From positions 62,001 to 126,000 of the forward strand of contig NZ_JAAQPI010000008.1 of NCBI RefSeq assembly GCF_011683955.1: a stretch of DNA of 64,000 nucleotides, read 5' to 3'. Source of the stretch: Pseudomaricurvus alkylphenolicus. Its GTDB lineage: Bacteria; Pseudomonadota; Gammaproteobacteria; Pseudomonadales; Cellvibrionaceae. Below the pieces are notes generated by a model, which searched no databases, was not told where the DNA came from, and saw only the letters and a program-made list of their open reading frames with translations. Position 1 is the first letter of the stretch; each line of letters opens with the position of its first letter. This document shows, piece by piece, positions 1 to 10,355 of the stretch. The position numbers and the translations under genes were made by a program.

Positions 1-1061
1 CCATCGAGGCTGAACGCTATGCGGGCGAGGCCCGAGCGCTGATCATTGCGCCGACCCGTGAGCTGGTGATTCAAATTGCCGACGATGCCAAGGCGCTGAC
101 CAAGTATACGGACCTGAAGGTGCATACCCTGGTTGGCGGTATGGACTACGGTAAGCAGCAGAAGCACCTGCAAGAGTCTCTGGTGGATATTCTGGTGGCC
201 ACTCCGGGACGTCTGTTGGATTTCTGTGGCAATCGCGATGTCTATCTGGACCAGATCGAAGTTTTGGTAATTGACGAAGCCGATCGTATGTTGGATATGG
301 GCTTTATCCCCCAGGTCAAACGCATCATCCGCCAGACACCCAAGAAGAGCCATCGACAGACGTTGCTGTTTTCCGCCACCTTCACCGACGATGTTCTCAA
401 TCTCGCCGAGCAGTGGACGGACGAGCCGCGTCGGGTGGAAATTGAGCCGGAAAGTGTCGCTACAGATACCGTCACCCAGCACGTGTATCTGGCATCGACC
501 GACGAAAAGTACAAGCTCCTCTATAACATCCTCAAGCAAGACGAAGTCGATAGCCTGATCGTGTTTGCCAATCGGCGGGACGAATGCCGCCGTTTGCACG
601 AAAAACTGGAACGCCACGGTTTCAGTGCCGGGTTGTTATCCGGTGAGATTGCCCAGAACAAGCGTGTTAAAACTCTGGACGGGTTCAAGAGCGGCAAGCT
701 TAAGGTTCTGGTGGCAACTGACGTCGCCGGTCGTGGGATTCACATTGATGGTATCAGCCACGTGGTTAACTACACCCTGCCAGAGGAGCCCGAGGATTAT
801 GTACACCGCATCGGTCGTACCGGTCGCGCGGGTAAGTCCGGCACGTCTATCAGCTTTGCCTGTGAGGATGACGCCTTCCGCCTGATGCCTATCCAGGAGC
901 TGGTGGGCAGCCACTTGCGCTGTGAGCAGCCTCCCGAAGAGCTGCTGTCCAGCACCCCTGCCATGGCGCCTCGCCCTCGTCGTGAAGAGAGCTCCTCCCG
1001 TGACAACCGCGGGCGCGGAGGGCGCCGTGATGGCGGACGTCGCGAAGGAGGGCGTCGCTGA
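1..1061 (+). CDS. rhlB: ATP-dependent RNA helicase RhlB (5' truncated)
   Basis: The 3' part of a DEAD-box RNA helicase; the start lies before the window and the frame is open from base 3. Visible motifs in order are PTREL (motif Ia), TPGR (Ib), VIDEADR (Walker B/DEAD), SAT (motif III), the second RecA-like domain with [11 protein letters not shown] (motif V) and [10 protein letters not shown] (motif VI). The tail is Arg/Gly rich ([15 protein letters not shown]), typical of an RNA-binding extension. The sequence around motif V-VI and the tail fits RhlB, the helicase that works with RNase E in the degradosome and unwinds structured RNA in the cytoplasm. RhlE-type helicases are the main alternative. 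A 6-bp hairpin with a GGTT loop follows at about 1072-1087 without a T tract. Confidence 0.9.
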   Translation, partial: IEAERYAGEARALIIAPTRELVIQIADDAKALTKYTDLKVHTLVGGMDYGKQQKHLQESLVDILVATPGRLLDFCGNRDVYLDQIEVLVIDEADRMLDMGFIPQVKRIIRQTPKKSHRQTLLFSATFTDDVLNLAEQWTDEPRRVEIEPESVATDTVTQHVYLASTDEKYKLLYNILKQDEVDSLIVFANRRDECRRLHEKLERHGFSAGLLSGEIAQNKRVKTLDGFKSGKLKVLVATDVAGRGIHIDGISHVVNYTLPEEPEDYVHRIGRTGRAGKSGTSISFACEDDAFRLMPIQELVGSHLRCEQPPEELLSSTPAMAPRPRREESSSRDNRGRGGRRDGGRREGGRR

Positions 1062-1154
1062 TCAATGATCTGCCCGGTGGTTACCGGGACCAGGGAGGGT
1101 GTGTAACGAAACAATAACAATTAACAAATTCGCTGAGCACGAGAGCACCCAACG

Positions 1155-2420
1155 ATGAGCCACATAAAAAAAGTCCTGGTGGTGGAAGACAGTCACATAG
1201 TTACCAAGGTCCTGCGCCACGTCATCAAGACGGACCCGGGTATCGAAGCCGTGTACGCGGCGAGCTTTGCCGAGGCGCGGGAGCGTTACCAACAGCATGG
1301 TGAAACCCTGTTTGCCGCACTGGTGGATCTGAATCTGCCGGACGCCCCGGATGGCGAAGTGGTGGATTACACCCTGAGCAAAAATCTGCCCACCATTGTT
1401 TTGACCGGCAGCTTTGATGAAGAGCGACGGGAGAAACTGCTCAGCAAGGGTATTGTGGACTATGTCAGCAAAGAAGGGCGCTTTTCCTATTCTTACGCGA
1501 TCAACCTGGTGAATCGGCTCTACAAAAACCAGGACATTAAAGTGCTTGTGGTGGATGACTCCGAAACATCGCGCAATCTGATCTGTGACATGCTGGAGCG
1601 ACACAAGTACCAGGCGCTGGCCGCCGTCGATGGCGTCGACGCCGTTCGCGTCCTGCTCAAGAACCCGGACGTCAAGCTACTGATTACCGATTATCAGATG
1701 CCCAATATGGACGGCTTTGAGCTGGTGCAGAATATTCGCGTCAAATACGAAAAGTCCGATCTGGTGATCATTGGGCTTTCCGCAGAAGGTCAGGGCAGCC
1801 TCTCCGCCAAATTCATCAAAAATGGCGCCAACGACTTTTTGCCCAAGCCTTTTAATCACGAAGAGTTTTATTGCCGCGTGATGCACAACGTGGAATCTCT
1901 AGAGCTGATCGAACAGATTCGGGACTCCATTAATCGTGATAATTTGACGGGTCTGTTCAATCGCCGATACTTTTTCGATCGCGGCGAAGAGCTCTATCGT
2001 CACGCCAGAGAGAGTGGCTCACCGCTGGCGGCGGTGGTATTGGATGTGGACTACTTCAAGCAAATCAATGACCGCTATGGGCATGAAGTGGGTGATGCCG
2101 CTTTGCAACAGTTTGCCACCTTGCTTGATGATACTCTGGGTCGTTTTGTTCTCGCTCGTGCCAGTGGACAGGAGTTTTTTGTTCTCTTGCCCGGGCTCAA
2201 TAATGAGCAGGCAATATCGGTCATCGATAAGGTGCGCACGATTTCAACGGCGACGCCGATCCAGGCGGGCGATCATCGATTTTCGCTGACCTTCAGTGCC
2301 GGCGTCACCAATCAACTTTGTGATGATCTCGATGCTCAGCTGAACCTGGCCAATACTTATCTGCTGCGCGCCAAGGATGCCGGACGTGAACTGGTTATTG
2401 GGGACGAAGAGGAAGAGTAG
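1155..2420 (+). CDS. Dual-receiver GGDEF response regulator with degenerate active site
   Basis: A 421-residue soluble protein with REC (about 1-120, phospho-acceptor Asp58 in LVDLNLPD), a second REC (about 130-250, Asp179 in ITDYQMPNMDG) and a C-terminal GGDEF domain (about 260-415). The REC-REC-GGDEF layout is that of PleD-type diguanylate cyclases, which make c-di-GMP when the receivers are phosphorylated. The catalytic signature reads SGQEF at 337-341 instead of GG[DE]EF, so cyclase activity is doubtful; it may be a receptor or a dead enzyme. Ligand residues in the rest of the domain (DNLTGLFNRR, DVDYFKQIND) look normal. No histidine kinase lies next to it; it is monocistronic and converges on cysZ. 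Confidence 0.88.
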   Translation: MSHIKKVLVVEDSHIVTKVLRHVIKTDPGIEAVYAASFAEARERYQQHGETLFAALVDLNLPDAPDGEVVDYTLSKNLPTIVLTGSFDEERREKLLSKGIVDYVSKEGRFSYSYAINLVNRLYKNQDIKVLVVDDSETSRNLICDMLERHKYQALAAVDGVDAVRVLLKNPDVKLLITDYQMPNMDGFELVQNIRVKYEKSDLVIIGLSAEGQGSLSAKFIKNGANDFLPKPFNHEEFYCRVMHNVESLELIEQIRDSINRDNLTGLFNRRYFFDRGEELYRHARESGSPLAAVVLDVDYFKQINDRYGHEVGDAALQQFATLLDDTLGRFVLARASGQEFFVLLPGLNNEQAISVIDKVRTISTATPIQAGDHRFSLTFSAGVTNQLCDDLDAQLNLANTYLLRAKDAGRELVIGDEEEE

Positions 2421-2450
2421 CTCCCATTAAGAAGCCCCTGTCCTGTTTGC

Positions 2451-3203
2451 TCAGGCAGGGTCACCCGGCTGCTCCAGCTCATCGATCCAGAACAGCGTGC
2501 TCGCCACCACGGCAATGGGCATCACAAAAATATTGGCGATGGGGATCATGGTGCCGAGCATCACCAGACTGCCCAGAGAAAGGCTCGAGTACTTCTGTTG
2601 CCCCAGTCGTGCGCGGGATTCTGTAAAGGCAAGCTGATGGTTGTCTGCCGGGTAGTCGGTGTACTGGATGGCCATGCTCCAGGCTCCCCAGATAAATCCG
2701 ATCAGCGGTACCAGTACATTCACCAAAGGAATAAAGGACAGCACCAGCATCACCAGCGCAATGGCGAGACCACGGGTGATAAAGTACCAGAGCTTGATCA
2801 ATTCCCGTCGGATGGTTCGGGGAATCATGCTGCTGAGGGCTTCCGGTGCCGGCCCTTCGCCACGTACCAGCAGCTCTGTTTTCTCCGCCAGAATGCCGTA
2901 AAAGGGAGCTGCCAGAAGGTTGGTGATGAGGCTGAAGCTGTAGCCGTAGATCAATAGTACCAATCCGGCGAAAATGACCCAGGCAATCCAGGCGAGAAAC
3001 TCCAGCCAGCCGGGGAGCCAGTCCAGCAGCCATTCCATGGCCACGCCAAACTGCTGGATCAGAAAGCTGGTGGCGATAAAGAACAGCACCAGATTGATCA
3101 TCAGTGGCACCAGTACAAACCAGCGCAACTGAGGCTTTACGATCAACTCTGCGCCACGGGTCAGGTAATTCAGTCCATTGAAGGCATTGTTCTTCCTGGG
3201 CAT
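2451..3203 (-). CDS. cysZ: CysZ/EI24 family membrane protein
   Basis: A 250-residue integral membrane protein of the EI24/CysZ family. It opens with a cytoplasmic segment containing GLNYLTRGAELI, followed by a helix near 30-50 and further hydrophobic stretches near 70-100, 140-170 and 210-240, as in CysZ, which carries sulfate into the cell for cysteine synthesis. It is the last gene of the gatCAB-PA4642 run, 38 bp after the previous stop. cysK lies far away in this window, so the context gives no extra support for sulfate as substrate. The family also has members of unknown substrate, so the assignment rests on overall family resemblance. Confidence 0.8.
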   Translation of the reverse strand: MPRKNNAFNGLNYLTRGAELIVKPQLRWFVLVPLMINLVLFFIATSFLIQQFGVAMEWLLDWLPGWLEFLAWIAWVIFAGLVLLIYGYSFSLITNLLAAPFYGILAEKTELLVRGEGPAPEALSSMIPRTIRRELIKLWYFITRGLAIALVMLVLSFIPLVNVLVPLIGFIWGAWSMAIQYTDYPADNHQLAFTESRARLGQQKYSSLSLGSLVMLGTMIPIANIFVMPIAVVASTLFWIDELEQPGDPA

Positions 3204-3241
3204 TCCTTGTCTCCTCTAGCGTGGCAGCTCCAACCTGGTAC

Positions 3242-3538
3242 TTATTGCGCGCCGGCGTCCTTAAGAACCCGTGCGTACTCAGCTCCCTGGCGGTGTTCGC
3301 TGACGATCTGCAGCAGGGTCTTGCCATCGCTGTTGGTGGCATTGATATCGCGGCCGGCCTCCAGGAAGAATTTTACCAGCGTGGCGAAGTTGTCTGCCTT
3401 CATGCCGCGGTAGGCCTTTTCCAGAACGTGGAAGTCCGCGTTCATGTCACCGTAGGGCTCGATATCCAGAAACGTTTTGATGCGCTCGTCGCTGAAGGTT
3501 TCACCGAGTACTTTTTGCTTGTCTTTTTTCAGGGCCAT
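3242..3538 (-). CDS. PA4642-family small protein
   Basis: A 98-residue soluble protein recognised as the PA4642 family, a short conserved protein of Pseudomonas and relatives with no established function. It is rich in charged residues, has no signal peptide or membrane helix, and its second half (FLEAGRDINATNSDGKTLLQ) looks like one ankyrin-type helix-turn-helix repeat, which is my inference. It lies between gatB (37 bp) and cysZ (38 bp) on the same strand, the usual neighbourhood, so it is probably cotranscribed with gatCAB. Confidence 0.8.
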   Translation of the reverse strand: MALKKDKQKVLGETFSDERIKTFLDIEPYGDMNADFHVLEKAYRGMKADNFATLVKFFLEAGRDINATNSDGKTLLQIVSEHRQGAEYARVLKDAGAQ

Positions 3539-3575
3539 TACGAGGTACCTCTATTAATTTGTTGTCTGTTTCGAA

Positions 3576-5030
3576 TTACAGCATGTCGTTAAGTTTTTTG
3601 GACAGAATCTGGTTAACCATGCCCGGGTTAGCCTGTCCTTTGGTGGCTTTCATGATTGGCCCCATAAACCCACCCATCTTCTTCTTGCGTTTTTTCTCGT
3701 CGGATGCGAGCCAGTCTTCCACCATGGCGGGGTTGCCGGCGATGACTTCATCGACGATTTTTTCCAGCTCACCGGTGTCCGACATTTGCTTGAGACCTTT
3801 GGCCTCGATAATGGCATCGGCGTCACCTTCGCCATTCCACATGGCCTCGAACACCTGCTTGGCGATCTTGTTGGAAATGGTGTTGTCTTTGATGCGTGCA
3901 ATCAGACCGGCCAGCTGCAGAGCCGTAACCGGGCTGTCCTTGATGCCTTTTTCTTCGTTGTTCAGATGCGCGGAAACTTCGCCCATCACCCAGTTGGCGG
4001 CCAGCTTGGCATCGCCACACTGCTCGGTGGCGGTTTCAAAAAACTGAGCGGTGGCGGCATCGGCGGCCAACATTCCAGCGTCGTAATCGGACAGGCCGTG
4101 CTGCTCAACGAAACGTGCCTGGCGTGCATCCGGCAGTTCCGGCAGTTGTTGGCGAATCGCGTCGATATAGTCATCGTCGAGCTCAACAGGCAGCAGATCG
4201 GGGCAGGGGAAGTAGCGGTAGTCGTTGGCTTCTTCTTTGCTGCGCATGGAGCGGGCGGTTTTGGTCTCGCCATTGTAGAGGCGGGTTTCCTGAACCACCT
4301 CGCCGCCTTCCTCGATCAGGTCGATTTGGCGTTCCACCTCCAGCTTGATGGCGTCTTCCATAAACTTGAAAGAGTTGAGGTTCTTGGTTTCGGTGCGGGT
4401 GCCTAATTCCTCAGTGCCCTTCAGGCGTACAGAGACGTTCACATCGAAACGCATGGAGCCCTGTGACATTTCGCCGTCGCAGATGCCCAGAGACGTCACA
4501 ATGGAGTGCAGCTTGCGGGCAAAGGCCACGGCTTCTTCGGAGCTGCGCATGTCTGGCTCGGACACGATTTCAATCAACGGAGTGCCGGCGCGGTTCAGAT
4601 CGATTCCGGACATGCCATGGAAGTCTTCATGCAGGGATTTACCGGCATCTTCTTCCAGGTGCGCGTGGTGAATGCGTATCGATTTGGTACTGCCGTCGGC
4701 CAGCTGGATTTCGACATGGCCGGGGCCTACGATCGGTGCATCCAACTGGGTGGTCTGGTAACCCTTGGGCAGATCCGGGTAAAAATAGTTTTTGCGTTCG
4801 AACACGGAGCACTTGCCGATCTCGGCGTCGATGGCCAAACCAAACATCACCGCGTAGCGAAACGCCTGCTCATTGGGCACGGGCAGGGTGCCGGGCATGG
4901 CCAGATCAATGGCGCAGGCTTGGGTGTTTGGCGCTGCTCCAAAGGCGGTACTGGCGCCGGAAAAAATCTTGGTTTTGGTGGCCAGCTGCACATGCACTTC
5001 CAGGCCGATTACTGTTTCCCATTCCATCAT
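3576..5030 (-). CDS. gatB: Aspartyl/glutamyl-tRNA amidotransferase subunit B
   Basis: A 484-residue GatB, the kinase/tRNA-binding subunit of the GatCAB amidotransferase. GatCAB phosphorylates mischarged Glu-tRNA(Gln) or Asp-tRNA(Asn) and uses ammonia from GatA to make Gln-tRNA(Gln) or Asn-tRNA(Asn). The opening [13 protein letters not shown], the cradle domain with LPKGYQTTQ and [17 protein letters not shown], and the C-terminal YqeY-like tail are all present, and the length is typical. A second in-frame ATG one codon downstream is possible. It follows gatA after 8 bp, so translation is probably coupled. The presence of GatCAB implies that at least one of AsnRS or GlnRS is bypassed in this organism. 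Confidence 0.97.
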   Translation of the reverse strand: MMEWETVIGLEVHVQLATKTKIFSGASTAFGAAPNTQACAIDLAMPGTLPVPNEQAFRYAVMFGLAIDAEIGKCSVFERKNYFYPDLPKGYQTTQLDAPIVGPGHVEIQLADGSTKSIRIHHAHLEEDAGKSLHEDFHGMSGIDLNRAGTPLIEIVSEPDMRSSEEAVAFARKLHSIVTSLGICDGEMSQGSMRFDVNVSVRLKGTEELGTRTETKNLNSFKFMEDAIKLEVERQIDLIEEGGEVVQETRLYNGETKTARSMRSKEEANDYRYFPCPDLLPVELDDDYIDAIRQQLPELPDARQARFVEQHGLSDYDAGMLAADAATAQFFETATEQCGDAKLAANWVMGEVSAHLNNEEKGIKDSPVTALQLAGLIARIKDNTISNKIAKQVFEAMWNGEGDADAIIEAKGLKQMSDTGELEKIVDEVIAGNPAMVEDWLASDEKKRKKKMGGFMGPIMKATKGQANPGMVNQILSKKLNDML

Positions 5031-5038
5031 CAGAGCCC

Positions 5039-6493
5039 TTACTCAATACCCGGTGCGGTTAATGTGTGAAAGTCCGTCGCCAGCTGGAACTGGTGAGCGG
5101 CGTTTAACAGCTTGGCTTCGGCAAAGAAGTTACCAATCAGCTGCAGGCCCACGGGCTTGTTATCCACCAGCCCACAGGGGATGGACAGCCCCGGTAGTCC
5201 CGCCAGGTTGGTGGCGATGGTGTAGATATCTTCCAGATACATGGCGACCGGGTCATTGCTCTTGGCGCCAAACTCAAAGGCAGGCGCTGTGGCAGTTGGG
5301 CCCATAATCACATCCACGTCCTGGAAGGCATCGACAAAATCCTGCTTGATCAGGCGACGGACTTGCTGAGCCTTGCGGTAGTAGGCGTCGTAATAGCCGG
5401 CGGAGAGGGCATAGGCGCCCACCATAATCCGGCGTTTGACCTCTTCGCCGAATCCTTCACCGCGTGAGCGCTTGTACAGGTCCGCCAGATCTTTGGGATC
5501 TTCACAGCGATAGCCATAGCGAACCCCGTCAAATCGAGACAGGTTGGCGGAGCATTCCGCCGGCGCGATGACGTAGTAGGCGGGCACGGCCAGGTGGGTG
5601 TGAGGCAGGCTGATTTCCTGTACCTGAGCGCCCAGCTTCTCATATTCGGCGATGGCGGCTTGAATGCGTTCTGCGGTCTGGGGGTTGAGCCCCTCGCTGA
5701 AGTATTCCTTGGGTACACCGATCTTCAGACCGGCAATACTGTCGTTCAAGCTGGCCGTGTAATCGCTCAGCTCATGGTCCACACAGGTGGAATCCTTGGC
5801 ATCGAAGCTTGCCATGCTGTTGAGCATGATGGCGGCATCTTCGGCCGTTCGAGTCATGGGGCCGCCCTGGTCGAGGCTGGAGGCAAATGCAATCATGCCC
5901 CAGCGGGAGACCCGGCCGTAGGTGGGTTTCAACCCGGTCAGGCCGCACAAGCTGGCGGGCTGACGAATGGAGCCGCCGGTATCGGTTGCCGTTGCAGCGG
6001 GGGCCAACCGGGCAGCCACGGCTGCCGCAGAGCCGCCGGATGAGCCGCCGGGAACGCAGTTGGTGTCCCATGGGTTCTTCACCGCGCCATAGAAGCTGGT
6101 TTCGTTGGAGGACCCCATGGCGAACTCATCCATGTTGACCTTGCCCAGCATCACCGCACCATCGTTACGGAAGTTTTCCACCACTGTGGCGTCGTAGGGT
6201 GGGACAAAGTTGTCCAGCATCTTCGAGCCGCAGCTGGTGCGTACGCCATTGGTACAAAAGATGTCTTTATGAGCGATGGGGACGCCGCAGAGCGCCGGGG
6301 CCTCGCCCGCTGCCAGTCGCTTGTCTGCGGCTTGAGCCTGCTCAAGCGCAATATCCTCGGTGACACTGATATAGCTGTTATAGTTGCCATCAAGGCGCTG
6401 AATTCGGTTGAGGTAATGCCGGGTCAGCTCTTCGCTGGAAAAGTCCTTGTTGCCGAGGCCTTTAATCAACTCGGCAATGGTCAGGTTATGCAT
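5039..6493 (-). CDS. gatA: Aspartyl/glutamyl-tRNA amidotransferase subunit A
   Basis: A 484-residue amidase-signature protein, the glutaminase subunit of GatCAB. The Ser-cisSer-Lys catalytic triad can be seen: Lys in [10 protein letters not shown] near residue 77, and the Ser residues in the Gly/Ser-rich [13 protein letters not shown] and [12 protein letters not shown] segments. It releases ammonia from glutamine or asparagine and channels it to GatB. Length and motifs are normal. It lies between gatC and gatB on the same strand, with 59 bp upstream and 8 bp downstream, so the three subunits form one operon. Confidence 0.97.
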   Translation of the reverse strand: MHNLTIAELIKGLGNKDFSSEELTRHYLNRIQRLDGNYNSYISVTEDIALEQAQAADKRLAAGEAPALCGVPIAHKDIFCTNGVRTSCGSKMLDNFVPPYDATVVENFRNDGAVMLGKVNMDEFAMGSSNETSFYGAVKNPWDTNCVPGGSSGGSAAAVAARLAPAATATDTGGSIRQPASLCGLTGLKPTYGRVSRWGMIAFASSLDQGGPMTRTAEDAAIMLNSMASFDAKDSTCVDHELSDYTASLNDSIAGLKIGVPKEYFSEGLNPQTAERIQAAIAEYEKLGAQVQEISLPHTHLAVPAYYVIAPAECSANLSRFDGVRYGYRCEDPKDLADLYKRSRGEGFGEEVKRRIMVGAYALSAGYYDAYYRKAQQVRRLIKQDFVDAFQDVDVIMGPTATAPAFEFGAKSNDPVAMYLEDIYTIATNLAGLPGLSIPCGLVDNKPVGLQLIGNFFAEAKLLNAAHQFQLATDFHTLTAPGIE

Positions 6494-6552
6494 GGGTTGG
6501 TTGTCCTAAAATTCTGAAAGCTCGGGAGCGTGGGCGGGAGGAGCCGCCTGCG

Positions 6553-6834
6553 CTAGTCGATGACTTTGGGTACCAGGTAAAGGCCTTGTTCGGCGGCTGG
6601 AGCCTGGGTTTGGAATTGCTCGCGGCGATTGTCCTCGCTGACCTGGTCGGCGCGCAGCCGCTGGGTGGCGTCCAAGGGGTGGGCCATGGGGGCGACGCCC
6701 TCGGTGTCGGCTGCCTGCAACTGGTCGACCAGTGCCAGCACGTCGGTGATGCTCTTGGCTACCTCGTCGACCGTGGCCTCCGAGACTTCAATTCGTGCCA
6801 ATTCCGCCAGTTTGGCAATGTCGGAACGATCCAC
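6553..6834 (-). CDS. gatC: Aspartyl/glutamyl-tRNA amidotransferase subunit C
   Basis: A 93-residue GatC, the small subunit that wraps round GatA and stabilises the GatAB complex. The family features are present: an N-terminal helix with LAELARIEVSE, a middle segment VLALVDQLQAADTEGV, the conserved P-x-x-HP turn in APMAHPLDA, and a C-terminal QGLYLVPKVID. It is the first gene of gatCAB and diverges from mreB across a 311-bp intergenic region, so the operon promoter should lie there. Confidence 0.95.
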   Translation of the reverse strand: MDRSDIAKLAELARIEVSEATVDEVAKSITDVLALVDQLQAADTEGVAPMAHPLDATQRLRADQVSEDNRREQFQTQAPAAEQGLYLVPKVID

Positions 6835-8180
<1,346 letters not shown>

Positions 8181-8216
8181 TCGTCCGTGAACACCACAAT
8201 TCGGTGAGTTTTATAG

Positions 8217-8244
8217 GCCCTGACTTCTCATAGATCGGGGCTTT
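8217..8244 (+). terminator. Possible attenuator between mreB and mreC
   Basis: A seven-pair stem (8217-8223 GCCCTGA with 8235-8241 TCGGGGC, one G-T wobble) with an 11-nt loop and a short CTTT tail. It is a weak Rho-independent terminator at most. In E. coli much of the mreB transcript ends before mreC, so a partial terminator here would fit. I infer function from position only. Confidence 0.35.
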
Positions 8245-8300
8245 AGCGCATGTGAGCCCGGCATCTATCCGGTGGGAAACAGGGAACAGGAGTTTTCACC

Positions 8301-9158
8301 ATCAAACCGCTGTTTACACAGGGCCCTTCAGCGGCTTCCCGGGTAATGACGCTCGGAGCCATCGCCCTGACCCTGATTTTGCTCAACGTCTACACTGATC
8401 TGCTCGATCCGGTGCGAGCTCGACTGGCCAATATCACCACCCCCGTCTATTGGCTGGTGGATCTGCCTGGCCGTGGCGTGGATTGGGTGCAAGAGAGTCT
8501 GGCGACCCGCTCCCGACTGCAAGAAGAAAACGCCGCCATGAAGGCGGAACTTCTGATTCACAAGCGCAAGCTCCAGCAAATGGCATCCCTGGCTGCCGAA
8601 AACGTTCGCCTCAGGCGCTTGCTCAATTCCGCTGAGAAGGTTCCTCATCGGGTGCTGGTGGCAGAGCTGATCGGAGTTTCCTCTGACCCCCTGACTCACC
8701 GGGTTGTCGTTAACAAAGGTAGCCGTGATGGCGTGTTTCTTGGGCAGCCACTGTTGGACGCGCAAGGATTGATGGGGCAGGTTGTGGAAGTGAGTGATTA
8801 CTCTGCGCAGGTGCTGCTGATCACGGATGCCAGCCATGCCCTGCCGGTTCAGATCAACCGCAATGGTGTAAGGGCTGTTGCCGAGGGTACCGGCGATCTC
8901 TATCGTCTGGATTTGCGCCATTTGGCCAATACGGTTGATGTGCGCCAGGGGGATCTGTTGGTCAGCTCCGGCCTGGGGCAACGCTTCCCGGTCGGTTATC
9001 CCGTGGCTGAGGTAGTGGCGGTGATTCGCGATCCGGGCAAACCTTTCTCACGGGTTGAGGCACGGCCAATGGCCCAACTTAACCGTAGTCGTCATGTTCT
9101 GCTGGTGTTCAGCGGAGAAGAGGCGGCCGTTCCCCCCGCGCCGGCAGAGATGCCCTGA
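8301..9158 (+). CDS. mreC: Rod shape-determining protein MreC, apparent ATC start
   Basis: A 285-residue periplasmic elongasome scaffold with one N-terminal membrane helix (about residues 18-35), a coiled coil (about 60-95, ENAAMKAELLIHKRKLQQMA) and the beta-barrel domain carrying VVNKGSRDGVFLGQPL and GLGQRFPVGYPVAEV. The first ATG in frame is at 8346, but the frame runs upstream and encodes KPLFTQGPSAASR, matching the conserved MreC N-terminus (E. coli MKPIFSRGPS). At the initiator Met position stands ATC (8301-8303), preceded by AGGAG at 8288-8292, eight bases away. No ATG, GTG or TTG lies in frame between the stop at 8253 and ATC. Either AUC initiates or the base is a mutation or error. 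The stop overlaps mreD's ATG by one base. Confidence 0.88.
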   Translation: MKPLFTQGPSAASRVMTLGAIALTLILLNVYTDLLDPVRARLANITTPVYWLVDLPGRGVDWVQESLATRSRLQEENAAMKAELLIHKRKLQQMASLAAENVRLRRLLNSAEKVPHRVLVAELIGVSSDPLTHRVVVNKGSRDGVFLGQPLLDAQGLMGQVVEVSDYSAQVLLITDASHALPVQINRNGVRAVAEGTGDLYRLDLRHLANTVDVRQGDLLVSSGLGQRFPVGYPVAEVVAVIRDPGKPFSRVEARPMAQLNRSRHVLLVFSGEEAAVPPAPAEMP

Positions 9159-9646
9159 TGGCCCTGGTCAAGGCCCACAACCGCTGGGTGATTCTGATGT
9201 CATTTCTGGCGGCACTGGTAGCAATGAGCTACCCCATCAGCACCACCGGCATCTGGTTGCGTCCGGAACTTATCCCGATGCTGGTGATTTACTGGATTAT
9301 GGTCCTGCCCCAGCAGAGCAGTATCCTGCAAATTTGGTGTGTCGGGTGTATTCAGGACCTGTTGCAGGGGACTCCCCTCGGTTTGCACGCCATGGCGCTG
9401 ATGGTGGTGGCCTACGTCTGCCTCTTGTCTTACCAGCGAATGCGCAACTATACGATCTGGCACCAGACATTTTTCGTTTTTGTGATTGTCGGTCTTCATC
9501 AGTTGGTGGACAGCTGGGTGCACAGCCTGCAGGGCAGTGCCGCCCAGACACTGGTGTTCTTGTTGCCGGCATTTACCAGTGCCCTGCTATGGCCCTTGCT
9601 CTGGATGGTGCTGGAGCGGCTCAGGGTCGGTTATCGGATCACCTGA
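9158..9646 (+). CDS. mreD: Rod shape-determining protein MreD
   Basis: A 162-residue polytopic membrane protein, the third elongasome component, with about five hydrophobic segments. The family sequence WLRPELIPMLVIYWIMVLP near the N-terminus and IQDLLQGTPLGLHAMALM in the middle are typical. It binds MreC and supports MreB-directed cell-wall growth at the inner membrane. Its ATG overlaps the last base of the mreC stop (TGATG), which points to coupled translation. Confidence 0.95.
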   Translation: MALVKAHNRWVILMSFLAALVAMSYPISTTGIWLRPELIPMLVIYWIMVLPQQSSILQIWCVGCIQDLLQGTPLGLHAMALMVVAYVCLLSYQRMRNYTIWHQTFFVFVIVGLHQLVDSWVHSLQGSAAQTLVFLLPAFTSALLWPLLWMVLERLRVGYRIT

Positions 9647-9721
9647 GACAGCGGGCGCCGGTCCGCTAAACTGTTAATTAGTCATTGTTTTCCGGTAAGT
9701 TCCGGTTTGGAAGTCACTTTC

Positions 9722-10315
9722 ATGTCACCCAGTTTGTACCTAGCTTCCCAGTCCCCACGTCGTCGCGAATTACTGAGCCAGATTGGTGTCTTATATGATG
9801 TCATCTCCGTCAGCGTGCCCGAACAGCATGAACCCGGAGAGCCTCCTGAAGACTATGTATCACGGCTGGCGGCGTCAAAATCTTCCGCCGGTTGGGAGGC
9901 CAGCCGACGGGACGCTCCCGTGTTGGGGGCGGACACCATTGTGGTGGCCGATGAGCGGATACTGGAGAAACCCCGTGATCGCGAAGAGGCGATTGCCATG
10001 TTGCTGGAACTCTCCGGTCGTGAGCATCGCGTGTTGACGGCAGTGGCCGTGACCTCCAATCAGGGACAGAGCGGGGTCATTTCCCAGAGCAAGGTCCATT
10101 TTCGCGACATCAGTCGTGAAGAGGCCGAACGCTATTGGGACAGTGGCGAACCCGAGGATAAGGCCGGCGGATATGCCATCCAGGGATTCGGGGCTGTGTT
10201 TGTAGCTTCTCTCCAAGGCAGTTACAGTGGTGTCGTGGGGCTGCCGCTTATGGAGACTCAGGCTATCCTGGCGGAGCACGGGGTAGCAGTCTGGAATAGG
10301 CCAACTATTAATTAG
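9722..10315 (+). CDS. maf: Maf/YhdE nucleoside triphosphate pyrophosphatase
   Basis: A 197-residue Maf protein of the YhdE type, which hydrolyses dTTP, UTP and modified pyrimidine nucleotides to monophosphates. The N-terminal LYLASQSPRRRELL with the S-x-RR motif, the catalytic LGADTIVV with Asp, and GGYAIQGFGAVFV near the C-terminus are intact. A TTG five codons upstream (9707) is open, but the ATG at 9722 has a GGAAG Shine-Dalgarno at good distance and gives the family's normal N-terminus. It sits between mreD and rng, its usual position in gammaproteobacteria. Confidence 0.93.
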   Translation: MSPSLYLASQSPRRRELLSQIGVLYDVISVSVPEQHEPGEPPEDYVSRLAASKSSAGWEASRRDAPVLGADTIVVADERILEKPRDREEAIAMLLELSGREHRVLTAVAVTSNQGQSGVISQSKVHFRDISREEAERYWDSGEPEDKAGGYAIQGFGAVFVASLQGSYSGVVGLPLMETQAILAEHGVAVWNRPTIN

Positions 10316-10355
10316 TACCCGCAAGGGCAATCAGAATCCACAAGGGAGTTTTGCA

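Noticed and set aside
1072-1087. CCCGGT-ACCGGG hairpin after rhlB
   Set aside because: Stem is short and no U tract follows; not enough for a terminator call.
4506-5069. Long plus-strand frame opposite gatB
   Set aside because: Shadow of gatB; its residues have no family features and gatB is complete and conserved.
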